DNA of 64,000 bases from contig JAPTYO010000005.1 of assembly GCA_036873135.1 (NCBI GenBank), positions 16,822,666 to 16,886,665 on the forward strand, given 5' to 3'. The stretch is from Clarkia xantiana subsp. parviflora (taxonomy: Eukaryota; Streptophyta; Magnoliopsida; Myrtales; Onagraceae). The notes below the pieces were generated by a model. The model saw only the letters and a list, made by a program, of their open reading frames with translations. It searched no databases and was not told the origin of the DNA. Both the position numbers and the translations under genes were made by a program. Shown here piece by piece: positions 34,265-44,304 of this stretch. The first letter of the stretch is position 1, and every line of letters starts with the position of its first letter.

Positions 34265-35195
34265 TCTCGTTCTCGATCCCGATCACGGTCCCGTTCCCGA
34301 TCCCGCGATCGGTCCCCAAAGAAGAAGAGGTCCGACCCGGATTCTTCCGGTGCCCATAAGGAGAAGCGGGGCACTATCAATGTGATTCACGAAGGATTTG
34401 CCGCGGGGGGTGATACCTCGTCCTCCCGGGAGGTTTATGCCTCTAGAATTCCTGCTGCTGTGCTGCTGGGAAAGAGGTCCCGATCCTGGACCCTGAAGGA
34501 AGAGATGGTGATCTCCTTTTCATCGGAGGATCTAGTAGGCGTGGAGACTCCGCACGATGACGCTCTGGTCGTGACCTTGGATGTGGATGTGTACGACATA
34601 AAGCGGATTCTGATCGATGGAGGGAGCTCCTCCGATATCCTGTTCATGGATGCGCTGGAGGCCATGGGGAAAATGAAAAAGGACCTAAAGGAGGCGAACT
34701 TCTCGATGGTCGGATTCTCTGGCTTTACCTCCTATCACCTTACCAGTGGAGTTTGGTAGCGGGTGGAAATCAGAGAGGAGGAACGTGGAGTTTGTGGTAG
34801 TTGAGTCCGCGGGGACCTACAACGCGATTATCGGGAGAACTACCATCAACCCCCTGATGGCAGTTGCCTCGACTGTTCACCAGAAAATGAAGTTCCCGAC
34901 CGATCATGGAGTCGGAGAGGTCAAGGGTGACCAAGTGGCTTCCAGGAAATGTTATGTTAATGCCACCCGAAGGAGAAGACGGGAGGCTATGACTGTCCTT
35001 CAGACAGATGCTGATCCCAGAGAAGAGTTTGGGCGTCCCGCCCCCGTGGAGGATTTGAAGGAGGTCGAGATTGATGGGCCTCAGAGGAAGGTGAAAATCG
35101 GGTCTGCTCTGACCGAGGAGACAGCCCGAAGATTGATCGATCTACTGAAAGAGTTCAAGGAGCTGTTTGCCTGGTCTCCGAGTGACATGCCATGA
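34265..35195 (+). pseudogene. G3 aspartic protease and linker
   Basis: After the RS-rich gag tail the frame contains SWTLKEEMVISFSSEDLVG and RILIDGGSSSDILFMDALEAMGK, the retropepsin active site as D-G-G. A frameshift near 34740 moves EFGSGW, YNAIIGRTTINPLMAVASTVHQK and the RT linker into another frame, which ends with SPSDMP and a TGA at 35193-35195 (Gly in G2). The domain matches G2 closely. Confidence 0.8.
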
Positions 35196-35950
35196 ATCAG
35201 TCCCGACGTAATCGTGCATGAGTTGATGATTGATCCCGCGATCAAGCCTATCGCACAGAAAAGGCGTCCGATGGGCACAGACAAGAGGATTGCAATCCAG
35301 CAGGAGGTGGCCAGGTTGCTCGATGCTGGGTTTATCAAGGAGCTCCGATTCTAGACTTGGGTTGCTAACCCGGTGCTGGTGAAGAAGAGCAATGGGAAAT
35401 GGCGGATGTGCGTTGATTTCCGCGACCTGAATAAGGCTTGCCCAAAGGACTGTTACCCGCTCCCGAGAATCGACCAGCTAGTGGATGCCACGTCGGGACA
35501 TGAGCTGTTGAGCTTCATGGATGCGTACTCGGGCTATAACCAGATCAAGATGGCTAAGGAAGACGCTCCTCACACAGCATTTTATGCAGACAGTGACATC
35601 TATCACTACGATGTCATGCCTTTCGGGTTGATCAATGCTGGGGCAACCTACCAGCGGATGGTGAACAAGCTATTCGGAGATATGCTGGGGAAAACCATGG
35701 AGGCATACGTGGACGATATGTTGGTGAAGTCCCGACAAGCCAAGGATCATGTGCACAACCTAGCTACATCGTTTGAGCGGATGAGGCTTCATCAGGTTCG
35801 CTTAAACCCGACGAAATGCGCCTTCCGAGTCCACTCGGGGAAGTTTCTGGGCTTTATGGTGAGTCAGAGAGGAATTGAGGTGAACCCCGAGAAGCTGAGA
35901 GAGATCGAGGAGATGCAGTCTCCGATAAACCATCGGGAGGTGCAAGTGCT
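35196..35950 (+). pseudogene. G3 reverse transcriptase
   Basis: RT begins ISPDVIVHELMIDPAIKPIAQ. A TAG at 35353-35355 interrupts GFIKELRF-TWVANPV (CAG in G2). From 35373 the frame is open: WRMCVDFRDLNKACPKDCYPLPRIDQLVD, MDAYSGYNQIKMA, YDVMPFGLINAGATYQ, and the catalytic YVDDMLVKS near 35710-35735. The open segment runs on into RNase H. Both visible stops in this part are single-base changes relative to G2. Confidence 0.83.
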
Positions 35951-36576
35951 GAATGGTCGACTAGCTGCAATGAATCGCTTCCTGTCCAAGGCAAGTAACC
36001 GGTCAATGCCATTTTTTGAAGTCCTGAGGGCCAACAAGAAGTTCGAATGGACCACCAAGTGTGAAGAAGCCTTCCAGGAACTCAAGCAGCACCTTCGTAC
36101 CTTCCCGCCGTTGGCGAAACCGGTTCCAGGCGAGCCGCTCTACCTTTATTTGGCTGTTTCTAAATTTGCCATTAGCTCTGTGTTAGTGAAGGTTGTCGAG
36201 GGTAATCAAGTCCCCGTCTGTTGAGAAGTATCTCTTTGCGTTGATTATAACTGCTCGGAAGCTGAGGCCTTATTTCCATGCACACGAGATTACTGTGTTG
36301 ACGAACCAGCCTCTGAAGCATTTTTTGAACCGACCGGATGCGTCGGGGAGATTAGTGAAATGGGCAGTCGAGCTTAGTGAGTTTCGCATACACTTTGCTC
36401 CGAGAACGGCTATTAAGAGCCAGGCATTGGCGGATTTCATAGCAGAGTCTACAGCCCCCGATCTGGAAGAAGCGGGCCCTGTAGAGGGGGCAACCATGGA
36501 GGTCCCGACAGCAGAACAACCAGAGATGGCAGAGCAATCAGAACAGCCAAACGAGGAAAATACTTGGGAGATGTAG
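35951..36576 (+). pseudogene. G3 RNase H with about 50-bp deletion
   Basis: Starts at MNRFLSKASNRSMPFFEVLRANKKFEW and continues to FAISSVLVKVVEGNQVPV. About 50 bp that encode the YVSKAFAKSEINYPAI block in G2 are missing at about 36220, shifting the frame. It then resumes as SVEKYLFALIITARKLRPYF, LTNQPLKHFLN, FRIHFAPRTAIKSQALADFIAES and a Glu/Gln-rich spacer. A TAG at 36574-36576 replaces the Tyr codon before TDGSS. Confidence 0.78.
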
Positions 36577-37341
36577 ACGGATGGCTCCTCGAGTTCAGAT
36601 GGATCAGGAGCAGGGTTTGTATTGATACCACCAGGTGGAGGTGAACCACTGCGATATGCTTTGGCCTTAACATTTAGGGCCACGAACAACGAAGCTGAGT
36701 ATGAGGCTCTTATCACGGGCCTGAAAATTGCCAAAGGTACGGGAGTTGCTCACTTGAGAGTGAAGTGTGACGCGGCCCTGATTGTGAATCAGGTTCAAGG
36801 GCGATACGAGGCGAAGAGCCCGATGATGAGGAAGTACCTGCGCGAGGTGCAAGCCTTGAAGGAGAGCTTTAGAAGCTTCGGCATCGAGGCGATCCCGAGG
36901 GAGGAAAACGTGGAGGCAGATGCCTTGAGCAAATTTGCCCTGAGGGCACCCTTGGAGGAAAATCGGAAGGTGCACTTCTTGGAGAAGGTGATCTTGTCAA
37001 CCACCGACCCAACACAGGTGTATGCTATTGAAGCAAAATCGGAGGAGGAACCCACTTGGATGACCCCGATAGTCACGTACCTGACTACGGGGGCAGTCCC
37101 CGACAATCAAGTAGTAGCTGACAGGATACGTCGGATGGCTGTTAACTACGTGATGCTGGACGATCAGCTATACAAGAAGGGCTGGTTCTCGACTCCGTAC
37201 TTGAAGTGTGTGGCTGAGCCCGACACAAGTCGAATCCTGAAGGAGGTGCATGAAGGGGTCGCGGCTTGTCATGAAGGGGCCCGATCCATTATGAGGAAAG
37301 TGCTGAACTTGGGCTATTATTGGCCTACGATGAGCAAGGAG
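36577..37341 (+). pseudogene. G3 second RNase H and integrase zinc region (cut by G5)
   Basis: TDGSSSSDGSGAGFVLIPPGGGEPL opens the archaeal-type RNase H typical of Tat elements, followed by ATNNEAEYEALITGLKIAKGTG, EENVEADALSKFAL and a linker. The integrase N-terminus follows (KCVAEPDTSRILKEVHEGVAACHEGAR and LGYYWPTMSKEAT). Here the G5 insertion interrupts the coding region; the second half of the zinc motif (CQRYAP) is found beyond G5 at about 47798. Confidence 0.83.
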
Positions 37342-37346
37342 GCGAC
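37342..37346. repeat. Target-site duplication of G5, left copy
   Basis: GCGAC before TGTTAAG; repeated at 47763-47767. Confidence 0.93.
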
Positions 37347-38205
37347 TGTTAAGTTATGAGATCTAGGTCAACGGGGGGTCGGCTTTGATCTCACTCCTTA
37401 CGGGGGATGTGTGCGATCCGGTGTTTCTGAGTCGCTCGGTCTTAGCCTATCTTCTTCTTTCCTTCCTTCCTTCCTTTTCTTCTTCTCTCCTTCTACCCTA
37501 CAGAAGGGGCAATACCAGACACGGAGGGGGGGGTGGTGCCTGGTGAACCCTCTCCGATGCCTAAGTCAGTATTCTTCTAGAGAGATAAAGCTAGAGAGAT
37601 GTCAGAGCTAAAGTGTCCAAATGGCCAAGATGATCAAATGAGTTGTGAAGGTGGGGTATTTATAGGCAACGGTGTCATTAAGGTGGCTTAATGACATCGT
37701 TAGCCTTTAAACACAATTAATTAACCTCTAAGCGTGTGATTAAGACCTTAGGATTCGGAGGAGGTAGGCGGAGTGAACCGAGCATGGGAGTCCGAAGGTG
37801 GTGTCAGGGCCCTTGGGGGGGGAGAAATCCGACCTCCAAGGGTAGGGGTTGGGTGAGGGCACCCAACCCCTCCTAGGGAAGGTGGGGTTGGCCAACCCCA
37901 TCCCTCCTAGGAGGGATCGGGTTGGCCGACCCGATCTCTCCTAGGAGAGATCGGGTTGGTCCACCCGATCTCCCCTAGGGGAGATCGGGTCGGCTGACCC
38001 GATCTCCCCTAGGGGAGGTCGGGTGTGGCCACCCAACCTCACCTAGGTGAGTTCGTCTCTGCCGGACGGGCGCTTCGGCCCCGTCCGAGCCGTCGATGTT
38101 CTCGCGGAGTGTCCGGGTTGAAGTTTCGATTTATAATCGGTGATGGGACGATAAAAATACAACGGTTTGGAAGTCAACGGGTTCAAATTGGGCGTATATC
38201 CATCA
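37347..38205 (-). repeat. G5 3' LTR (859 bp) with palindrome array
   Basis: In minus orientation it runs TGATGGATATACG...CTTAACA. TATA box TATAAATA at 37657-37664 (complement). Positions 37840-38060 contain five or six perfect palindromes centred on CTCCTAGGAG, CCCCTAGGGG or CACCTAGGTG, linked by GATCGGGT(T/C)GG spacers. Confidence 0.93.
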
Positions 38206-38217
38206 CATGCCCCCGAG
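38206..38217 (-). promoter_or_regulatory. G5 polypurine tract
   Basis: CTCGGGGGCATG on the minus strand directly before the 3' LTR. Confidence 0.75.
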
Positions 38218-39720
38218 TCAACCAATGGCCTAACCCTTGATTGACTCTATTTTAGGATGGTATAACACGCGCAATTTGAAACCGGGGTTTTACCTTCTTT
38301 GTCTGAATGTTTGCTTACCCATGGATGCGTGCCTCTGACTCTGCCCCCTGTCTAATGAGATAGAGGAATTGTAAACGTCAGACTAGCACGGACGTGTGCC
38401 TAGGCATGCGTCCGTCTGAGATAGGAGTAATAAACTTATCCTCACTATAGATGCATACTCAAAAAATACACACTTGCACAGGGGTGTGATACGAATGCAA
38501 CTAAATAACTTATACTTCAATTTCGTGCCGGGATTCCATCTAAGTGAGGAAAAATTAATTTTGGCCAAAAATTTTCCTAAGTATGGAATGCTCCAAAAAT
38601 AAGACTAACTTGATAGTTTTCTAAGTGTAGAGATATACTTAGCTATAGATGAAAGAGATAAAAATGATGATTCTTCCTTGACCTTTAGATTTTATTTAAA
38701 GCTAGATGGATGGTGGTGATTAAACCCCTCTAAAAAACCCTATCATCCTTTTAACATAAAAAAGGAGAGTTAGAAAAATACCTCCAAGAGTCACCCTAGC
38801 CACCGTCTTCCTTCTTCACTTACCCTTGGAGAGCAAGAAAGGTTGGAGAGCACCCCCAATGTAAGGGCCGGCCGGAATTTCCACCAAGGAGCAGAAATCC
38901 AGCCGGCAACTCAGTCAAGACCGGCGAGAGGTGGCCACCAGCACGGACGAAGACGACCGGTGGACCAGCAGCTCGAGACGGCGGCTTGTTTTCCGGCGGC
39001 GGCTGACAGGCGAAGGCGACGCGGCGTCGGGAGACTTCAACGGCGGGCTCTTCTCCGGCGACGGCAGCTTCGAATCCAGCCGGGACTGTCGACGGCGGGA
39101 CCAGGGAGCTCCGGCGTGATCTGGGGCCAACTCCGGCGACGGGGAGACGGCCGGGAACAACTCCGGCGACGACGGGATTAGAACTCCGGCGAGGGGCTGA
39201 TTTCAATCGGCTTCGAAATTCGAATTCCGGACCCGTTTATCACATCGGGTCGGGTTTTCCGAAGGTCCATTCTTTTCCTTTCCGTTACCGTACAACACGT
39301 CGATTTTTGAATCGTTGATATTTGATTGCCGATGCTTGATTGCCGATGCTTGATTGCCGAAATTTAAATGAATGTGGGATTGCCGTAGATAGTTGTTGGT
39401 AGTTGTGGATTTTGGGGAAAAATGTTTGCCAGTCGTCCGGATATGGTTTTCTGTCCGATTGGGCTATCCCGGTCTTGAATTTGATGTCGTACTGCCGTTG
39501 ATGTATTAATCTTTGTTGGAGGGTATAATGGTAATTTTTTCCAAAACCCGACCTTAGGCTCGGATAAAATTATTTGACTTGGTTGTTGTGGTGTTCTTGG
39601 CTCGTGCTGACTATCTTTGCTGGGTGTCTTTGGATCTTTGATTGTTGTCGTTGGTCGGGTGTCGGAGTATTTCCGGTTCTTCGGAAATTTTCCTTGTCTT
39701 GATATTTGTCGTGTCGTGGC
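38218..39720 (+). other. Upstream region of the G5 antisense gene
   Basis: About 1.5 kb between the polypurine tract and the first assignable exon. A GC-rich block with many CCGGCG/CGGCGA motifs lies at 38870-39190. A direct repeat of about 14 bp (GATTGCCGATGCTT) lies at 39320-39360. The region probably holds the promoter and exon 1 of the antisense gene, but neither could be fixed; no clear TATA box or ATGTCTG exon like those of G2 and G3 was found. Confidence 0.45.
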
Positions 39721-39721
39721 A

Positions 39722-42182
39722 GGTACTATACTCCTGGTGGTGTCCGCGTACGCAGACTCTTCAGAGACGTCGTATTCTCCGAAGGATGAGTGAGTTCCTT
39801 TTTCTCTTCCTTTTCGGTCGCATTGCTTCCTTTCCTTCTGCTAGCTTAGTACTGTGACCTTCATTGGGGTGTTAGTCGAAATTTGATTCGTACTTTGGAA
39901 TTTCCTCCTACCTTTGCCTTAGGTCTTGCTATCCTGTCGGAGAACCATCTCACTAGGTCCGATTATAATGAACATGTTACCCTAGGGGATATCTGTCCCC
40001 TAGATGAGCCTCTGTATCCTTTTCTCCCCTCCTTGGGGAATACTCGCGAGACGGTGACGGAGCCTCCTATAGGGAAGGTCGCCGTGTACCCTTCTCAGAT
40101 CCGATTCGGGCTGAGGTTGCCTTACTGTGACGAGCTTATAGAGTTGAGCAGGTTCTTCAGGATTTCTCCTGTGAACCTTGCCCCCAGTGCCCTCCGTGTC
40201 TGGGTGGGCTTCCGGGTATTGTGCCATTGGTACTCCTGGAAGTACTCTCTCGTTCTATTCCGATGCTTCTATCGGTTCCAGTACCGGATGAGGGTTGGGT
40301 TTGCGAGTTTCGTAACTCGCCATCCGACCTTCAAAGATCCCCGATTCGCTGATTTCGGGTTGAGTGGAGTCGACTGGGATACCTCCCTCCGTTTCGTGAC
40401 CCAGAGTGACAATTCAGCCAGTCACTGGGCTAAGCATTACTTCTTCATTACGGACCGATACGTCACTTGGTCGGTCTTGAATGAAGATCGGTCCGATGGT
40501 TGGCCTGCTTTTGGAGAGTTCTCTTCAGTTGATTTGAAGACTATGAAGATCATTCACGAGAGCAACAGGACCCGGTCTTACTGCCCCGTGTCCTTAGTGA
40601 CTGAGACGGATCTTTATGAGGCCGGGATCAGTCTGACTCCTGACTCCGGGGGTTCGGTATGTCACTTGGTCTTTCCATCTTTATTTACCTTCTGCTCTTC
40701 CTTTGTAGGTTGGTTTCATGGAAAAACCTATAACGTGCAGGGAGCCCCTGTTGATCTGAGCAAGAGGAAGGCTCCTTCTAGTTCTGCTTTGAAGAAATCC
40801 CCCCTGCCTGGGAAGAAGGCTGGGGCCTCTGGTATGGTTTCTCCTATTTGCTTCTTTATGGTATAACCTATGTTTTCCTTATCTTGTTTTTCTTACCTTG
40901 CTAGGGCGCTCCCCCTTGGTGACTGAGAGGGTCGTCTCCGTTGGCAGAGATTCTGGACCTTCCAAGTCCAAGCCGCGGAGATCTGATTCTGAGGCCGGGG
41001 CCTCGGCTGCTAAGAGAAAGAAGGCTGTGGATCCTGCTTCGCCTACTGCTCGTCCTCCGACCCTATCTCGTGATAAGGAGATGGTGGTCGAAGAGGTGCC
41101 TTCCCTGGCTGACAAAGGGAAGCGACCTGCTGGTGGTGGTTCTCCTGCCCCCCAGCCGAGGGCACGGTCCTCAGGTATGATCTCTACCTTGTTGCTGATC
41201 CTTCTATGTTTATATTATCCTTTGACTTGCTTTGCTTGTGTAGGTGGGCCTCCGACTTTAAGTCGGAAGGATTTCGCACGGCTTACTGATGAAGATGTTA
41301 TTGGGTCTGAGTGGACTCCCTTCGCTGGTCTGAAGGAGTTCCACCTCGATAGCACCTCCTCTTTGCGGACTCCTGAAGTTGGCGTCCGCGTACTCCGCGG
41401 CGCCATCCCCCCTGGCGATCGTGTTGCTCCGCCCAAGTCTCCTGGGGAGACTCGGCGCTTTGTTCAGGGGGTACTCTCTCGTTATGCACCTGTGAGTTGT
41501 TCCTTGCTTTCCTCTTATTACCTTCATAATGGCTATCTTTCGGTTACTCATCCCTTGTTTGAATTGTTAGGGTATGTCTGACATGGTGAACATGTCCTCG
41601 CTCGTGCTCGAGTTATCTGACGAGAGGAAGACCCTTGAGGACAGCCAGGTCTCTCTCAAGGCGGAGGTCGCCACTGCTGCTGAGAAGGCGCGTATATCTG
41701 ATTTGAGGATGCAGGAGCTCCGGGACCAGGTGTCCTTGCTTGAGACTACTGTGGGCAGTTTGCGCCGGGAAGCTGAGGTTGCCGCGTCGCTCCATTCTGA
41801 GGAGCTGCAGAAGTTGGAGGCTAAGTGTCGGGCGGAGGAGAGGGCTGTCGCGGTGTCTGAGTACAAGTCCTCCTCTGCCTTCACTGCCGATTATGGCGCG
41901 CGTCTCACTCAGGAGATGAACCAGTTCGGTGAGTATCTGGTTGATCACATTTACCGGATTGATCCTCAGTTCCCGTTTGGTGACCTTGGTGACTTTGGGC
42001 CATACGCCACTGGCTACGCGACTGTTCTGATGGGTCAGGCTGCCGTTGCAGACGAGCCTGCCCCTGCCCAGGTGGATGCTACACCTGTGGAGATTGGTAC
42101 CTCAGACTCCTCCTCTTCATCCATTTCCGCTGGCGGTTCAGCTTCAGGGTGTGAGGGTGACTCCCCTGAAGGTTCTGAGTGA
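39722..42182 (+). CDS. G5 antisense gene (aORF), multi-exon, apparently intact
   Basis: Function unknown; homologous to the antisense genes of G2 and G3. An upstream exon ends SSETSYSPKD at 39789. Introns with GT...AG ends are 39790-39875, 40832-40904, 41175-41243 and 41492-41570; all join exons in frame. The possible intron 40657-40708 (52 nt) is in frame only if retained. The domain reads FGLRLPYCDELIEL, NLAPSALRVWVGFRVLCH and YSLVLFRCFY, then HYFFITDRY and SVDLKTMKI. Basic, Ser/Pro-rich nuclear-type segments follow (KRKAPSSSALKKS, SAAKRKKAV). A second conserved block is SEWTPFAGLKEF with LRGAIPPGD. The last exon from 41571 (G-M-S-D-M-V) is a coiled coil with an acidic Ser-rich tail. No premature stop was seen; the first exon is not identified. 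Confidence 0.68.
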
Positions 42183-42639
42183 CGTGTTTATCTCATGCTA
42201 TCCTTGTATATATAACTACACTCCTTCTCCCCTTCTATGGGTTGAGTGTCTTTTTAGATTGTGATGGTGTTTGTTGTTACTTTCCTTTGCCGCCTTGTGT
42301 TGTTGACTACGTGGTTCATTTGCCTTTATATTAGTGCTTCTCATGCTTTTGTATATATCTCTTCTCATGATGCTTCCCTATGCCTTGTGTATGGCTCTTT
42401 GGGTATGGACCCTTCCCTTGGTATATTTCCTTTACTTATCCTTCTTTCGTGGTTTCCTTCATGTCATACCTGTCATTTCATAAAGAAAAAACATTACTTG
42501 TTCTTCACATTACTTTACTTAGAAATTTCTTTCTCATGGTATCCTTCTGAGCATGGTATTCTTCTAAGCATGGTATGATGATCTCTTCTGATACCCCTTA
42601 CACGGTATACGTTGTACTGTTAGACCAAAGATACACTCT
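42183..42639. other. Downstream of the G5 antisense gene, no gene seen
   Basis: T-rich, pyrimidine-rich sequence, probably the 3' untranslated region of the antisense transcript. No conserved protein block is present. Confidence 0.4.
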
Positions 42640-43350
42640 TGGTGGGCGTCGAAATCTGTTCACGAGACAGGCTCTCGGACGGCACTTAACGTTTCACAGG
42701 ATAGGCTCCCGGAGGGCACAGGTTAGTCCACCGATACCTTCTTGACGGGCGTCAAAATCTGTTCACGAGACAGGCTCTCGGACGGCACTTAACGTTTCAC
42801 AGGATAGGCTCCCGGAGGGCACAGGTTAGACCAAAGATACGCTCCTGGTAGGCGTCGAACTGGTAGTTTGAAATCTACCTCAAGATACGCTCTTGGGGGC
42901 GTCGAACTGGTAGTGTTTTTTCTACCTCAAGATACGCTCTTGGGGGCGTCGAATCTGGTAGGTTGCAAATCTACCTCAAGATACGCTCCTGGGGGCGTCG
43001 AATTCGTAGTTTTTGGAAACCACTCTCAAGATACGCTCTTGGTGCGTCGAAGTCGTAGTGTAATAACTACTCTCAAGATACGCTCTTGGGGGCGTCGAAG
43101 GTTGTAGTATGAACACTACTCTCAAGATACGCTCTTGGGGGCGTCGAAGTTCGTAGTTTTTGGAAACCACTCTCAAGATACGCTCTTGGTGCGTCGAAGG
43201 TCGTAGTATAATAACTACTCTCAAGATACGCTCTTGGGGGCGTCGAAGGTCGTAGTATGAACACTACTCTCAAGATACGCTCTTGGGGGCGTCGAATGTC
43301 GTAGTATGAAAACTACTCTCAAGATACGCTCTTGGGGGCGTCGAATGTCA
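42640..43350. repeat. G5 minisatellite
   Basis: Two copies of a unit of about 101 bp (42646-42846, with GTTCACGAGACAGGCTCTCG) are followed by about ten copies of a unit of about 48-50 bp with the core CAAGATACGCTCTTGGGGGC (42870-43345). It occupies the same relative place as the minisatellites of G2 and G3, but its core is different. Confidence 0.88.
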
Positions 43351-43608
43351 TTGACTTGAAGTCATATCTGTGTAAGGATAACTTGGTGATTATAACATCA
43401 CATTCACTGGGAAATACTTTTGAATAACTACTACTCTCTTAGGAGCATTCATGTTTTTGTACACTCGGGATGCCTTGGTGCACCAAGACATCCTTTGTAG
43501 GAAATCAAAGATAGTTGTAGAGTTGGAGTAACTTCGTGAGGTCTCCTTCTCAAGAGTTGTTTTTGAAAAGCTTGTAAAGCTAAAACAAGCAAAATGCTAG
43601 ATATGAAA

Positions 43609-44304
43609 CTAAGGATATGGGGTGGTCACTGTGTCTGTTGCCACGTACTCCTTGAAGCTTCCATTGTAGATCATTTCTTCCACTTCCACCTTCAACACCA
43701 TGCAGTTGTTGGTTTGATGCCCCCAGGTCCCATGGTACTCACACCAACCCTGTGCATCTCTACCTAGGAAGGCCTTGCCTTCCTCCCTGCATGCTGGCAG
43801 CTCTTGCTTGAGGCGCTTGTGGAAAATTTCTTCTATGCTGAGTGTGAGGGGTGTGAATGTGAAATTGACACCTCCTCCCAATGTGTCTGCTTCTCTTCCT
43901 TTCTCTGGAACTTCATCCAACTGTTCCGCCTCTTGTTCAAATGCCCTGTCCAGCTTTGCCTTGAGCTCTCTCATTGTGCTCGTCATGACCATCTCATAGA
44001 GCCCTCCATAGGCCTCGAATGAGCTTGGATGCATGTTTCTGATGAATGCTCTGACTGCTTCTCCCCTTGTGATGCCCATGTTGGCACCATAATCAAAGAA
44101 TCTCTGGAAATAACTTGATATAGACTCCTGCGGCATTTGCTTGATATCATCTATGTAGCGAAAGCCCCTTAGGATGGAGTCCCTTGTTCTGTTCCCTATT
44201 GTGGTGTCTGGCTGCCAAGGTATGGATGTCACCTTCACAGCCTTGCTCCTGTGTCTCCTTGTAGGCACTGTTTGAAAAAACTGCCTGCTCAGACGGAGTG
44301 TCAC
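43609..44304 (-). CDS. G5 second gag-like protein
   Basis: 231 open codons ending at 43609. It contains a gag-type block (RGFRYIDDIKQMPQESISSYFQRFFDYGAN, then GEAVRAFIRNMHPSSFEAYGGLYEMV), a helical charged segment and a zinc-knuckle-like WCEYHGTWGHQTNNC of the form C-x2-H-x4-H-x4-C. The block parallels residues of the main gag (DVKQEYDESLASYYTRF, then EIIRAFIRNLGRFGS), so it looks like a second, diverged gag core. No ATG starts it; the frame overlaps the stop of gag-protease (GTGGAGTGA at about 44300), so expression by frameshifting or a GTG-like restart would be required. It stands where RT would be expected. Confidence 0.6.
   Translation of the reverse strand: MTLRLSRQFFQTVPTRRHRSKAVKVTSIPWQPDTTIGNRTRDSILRGFRYIDDIKQMPQESISSYFQRFFDYGANMGITRGEAVRAFIRNMHPSSFEAYGGLYEMVMTSTMRELKAKLDRAFEQEAEQLDEVPEKGREADTLGGGVNFTFTPLTLSIEEIFHKRLKQELPACREEGKAFLGRDAQGWCEYHGTWGHQTNNCMVLKVEVEEMIYNGSFKEYVATDTVTTPYP

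Noticed and set aside
38820..39206. A GC-rich frame of 128 codons on the minus strand, possibly a host gene exon.
   Set aside because: Biased composition gives open frames in several phases on both strands, and it lies inside G5; no domain was recognised.
42640..43350. CRISPR-like array.
   Set aside because: Units are contiguous and similar throughout, with no unique spacers, and the DNA is plant; this is a minisatellite.
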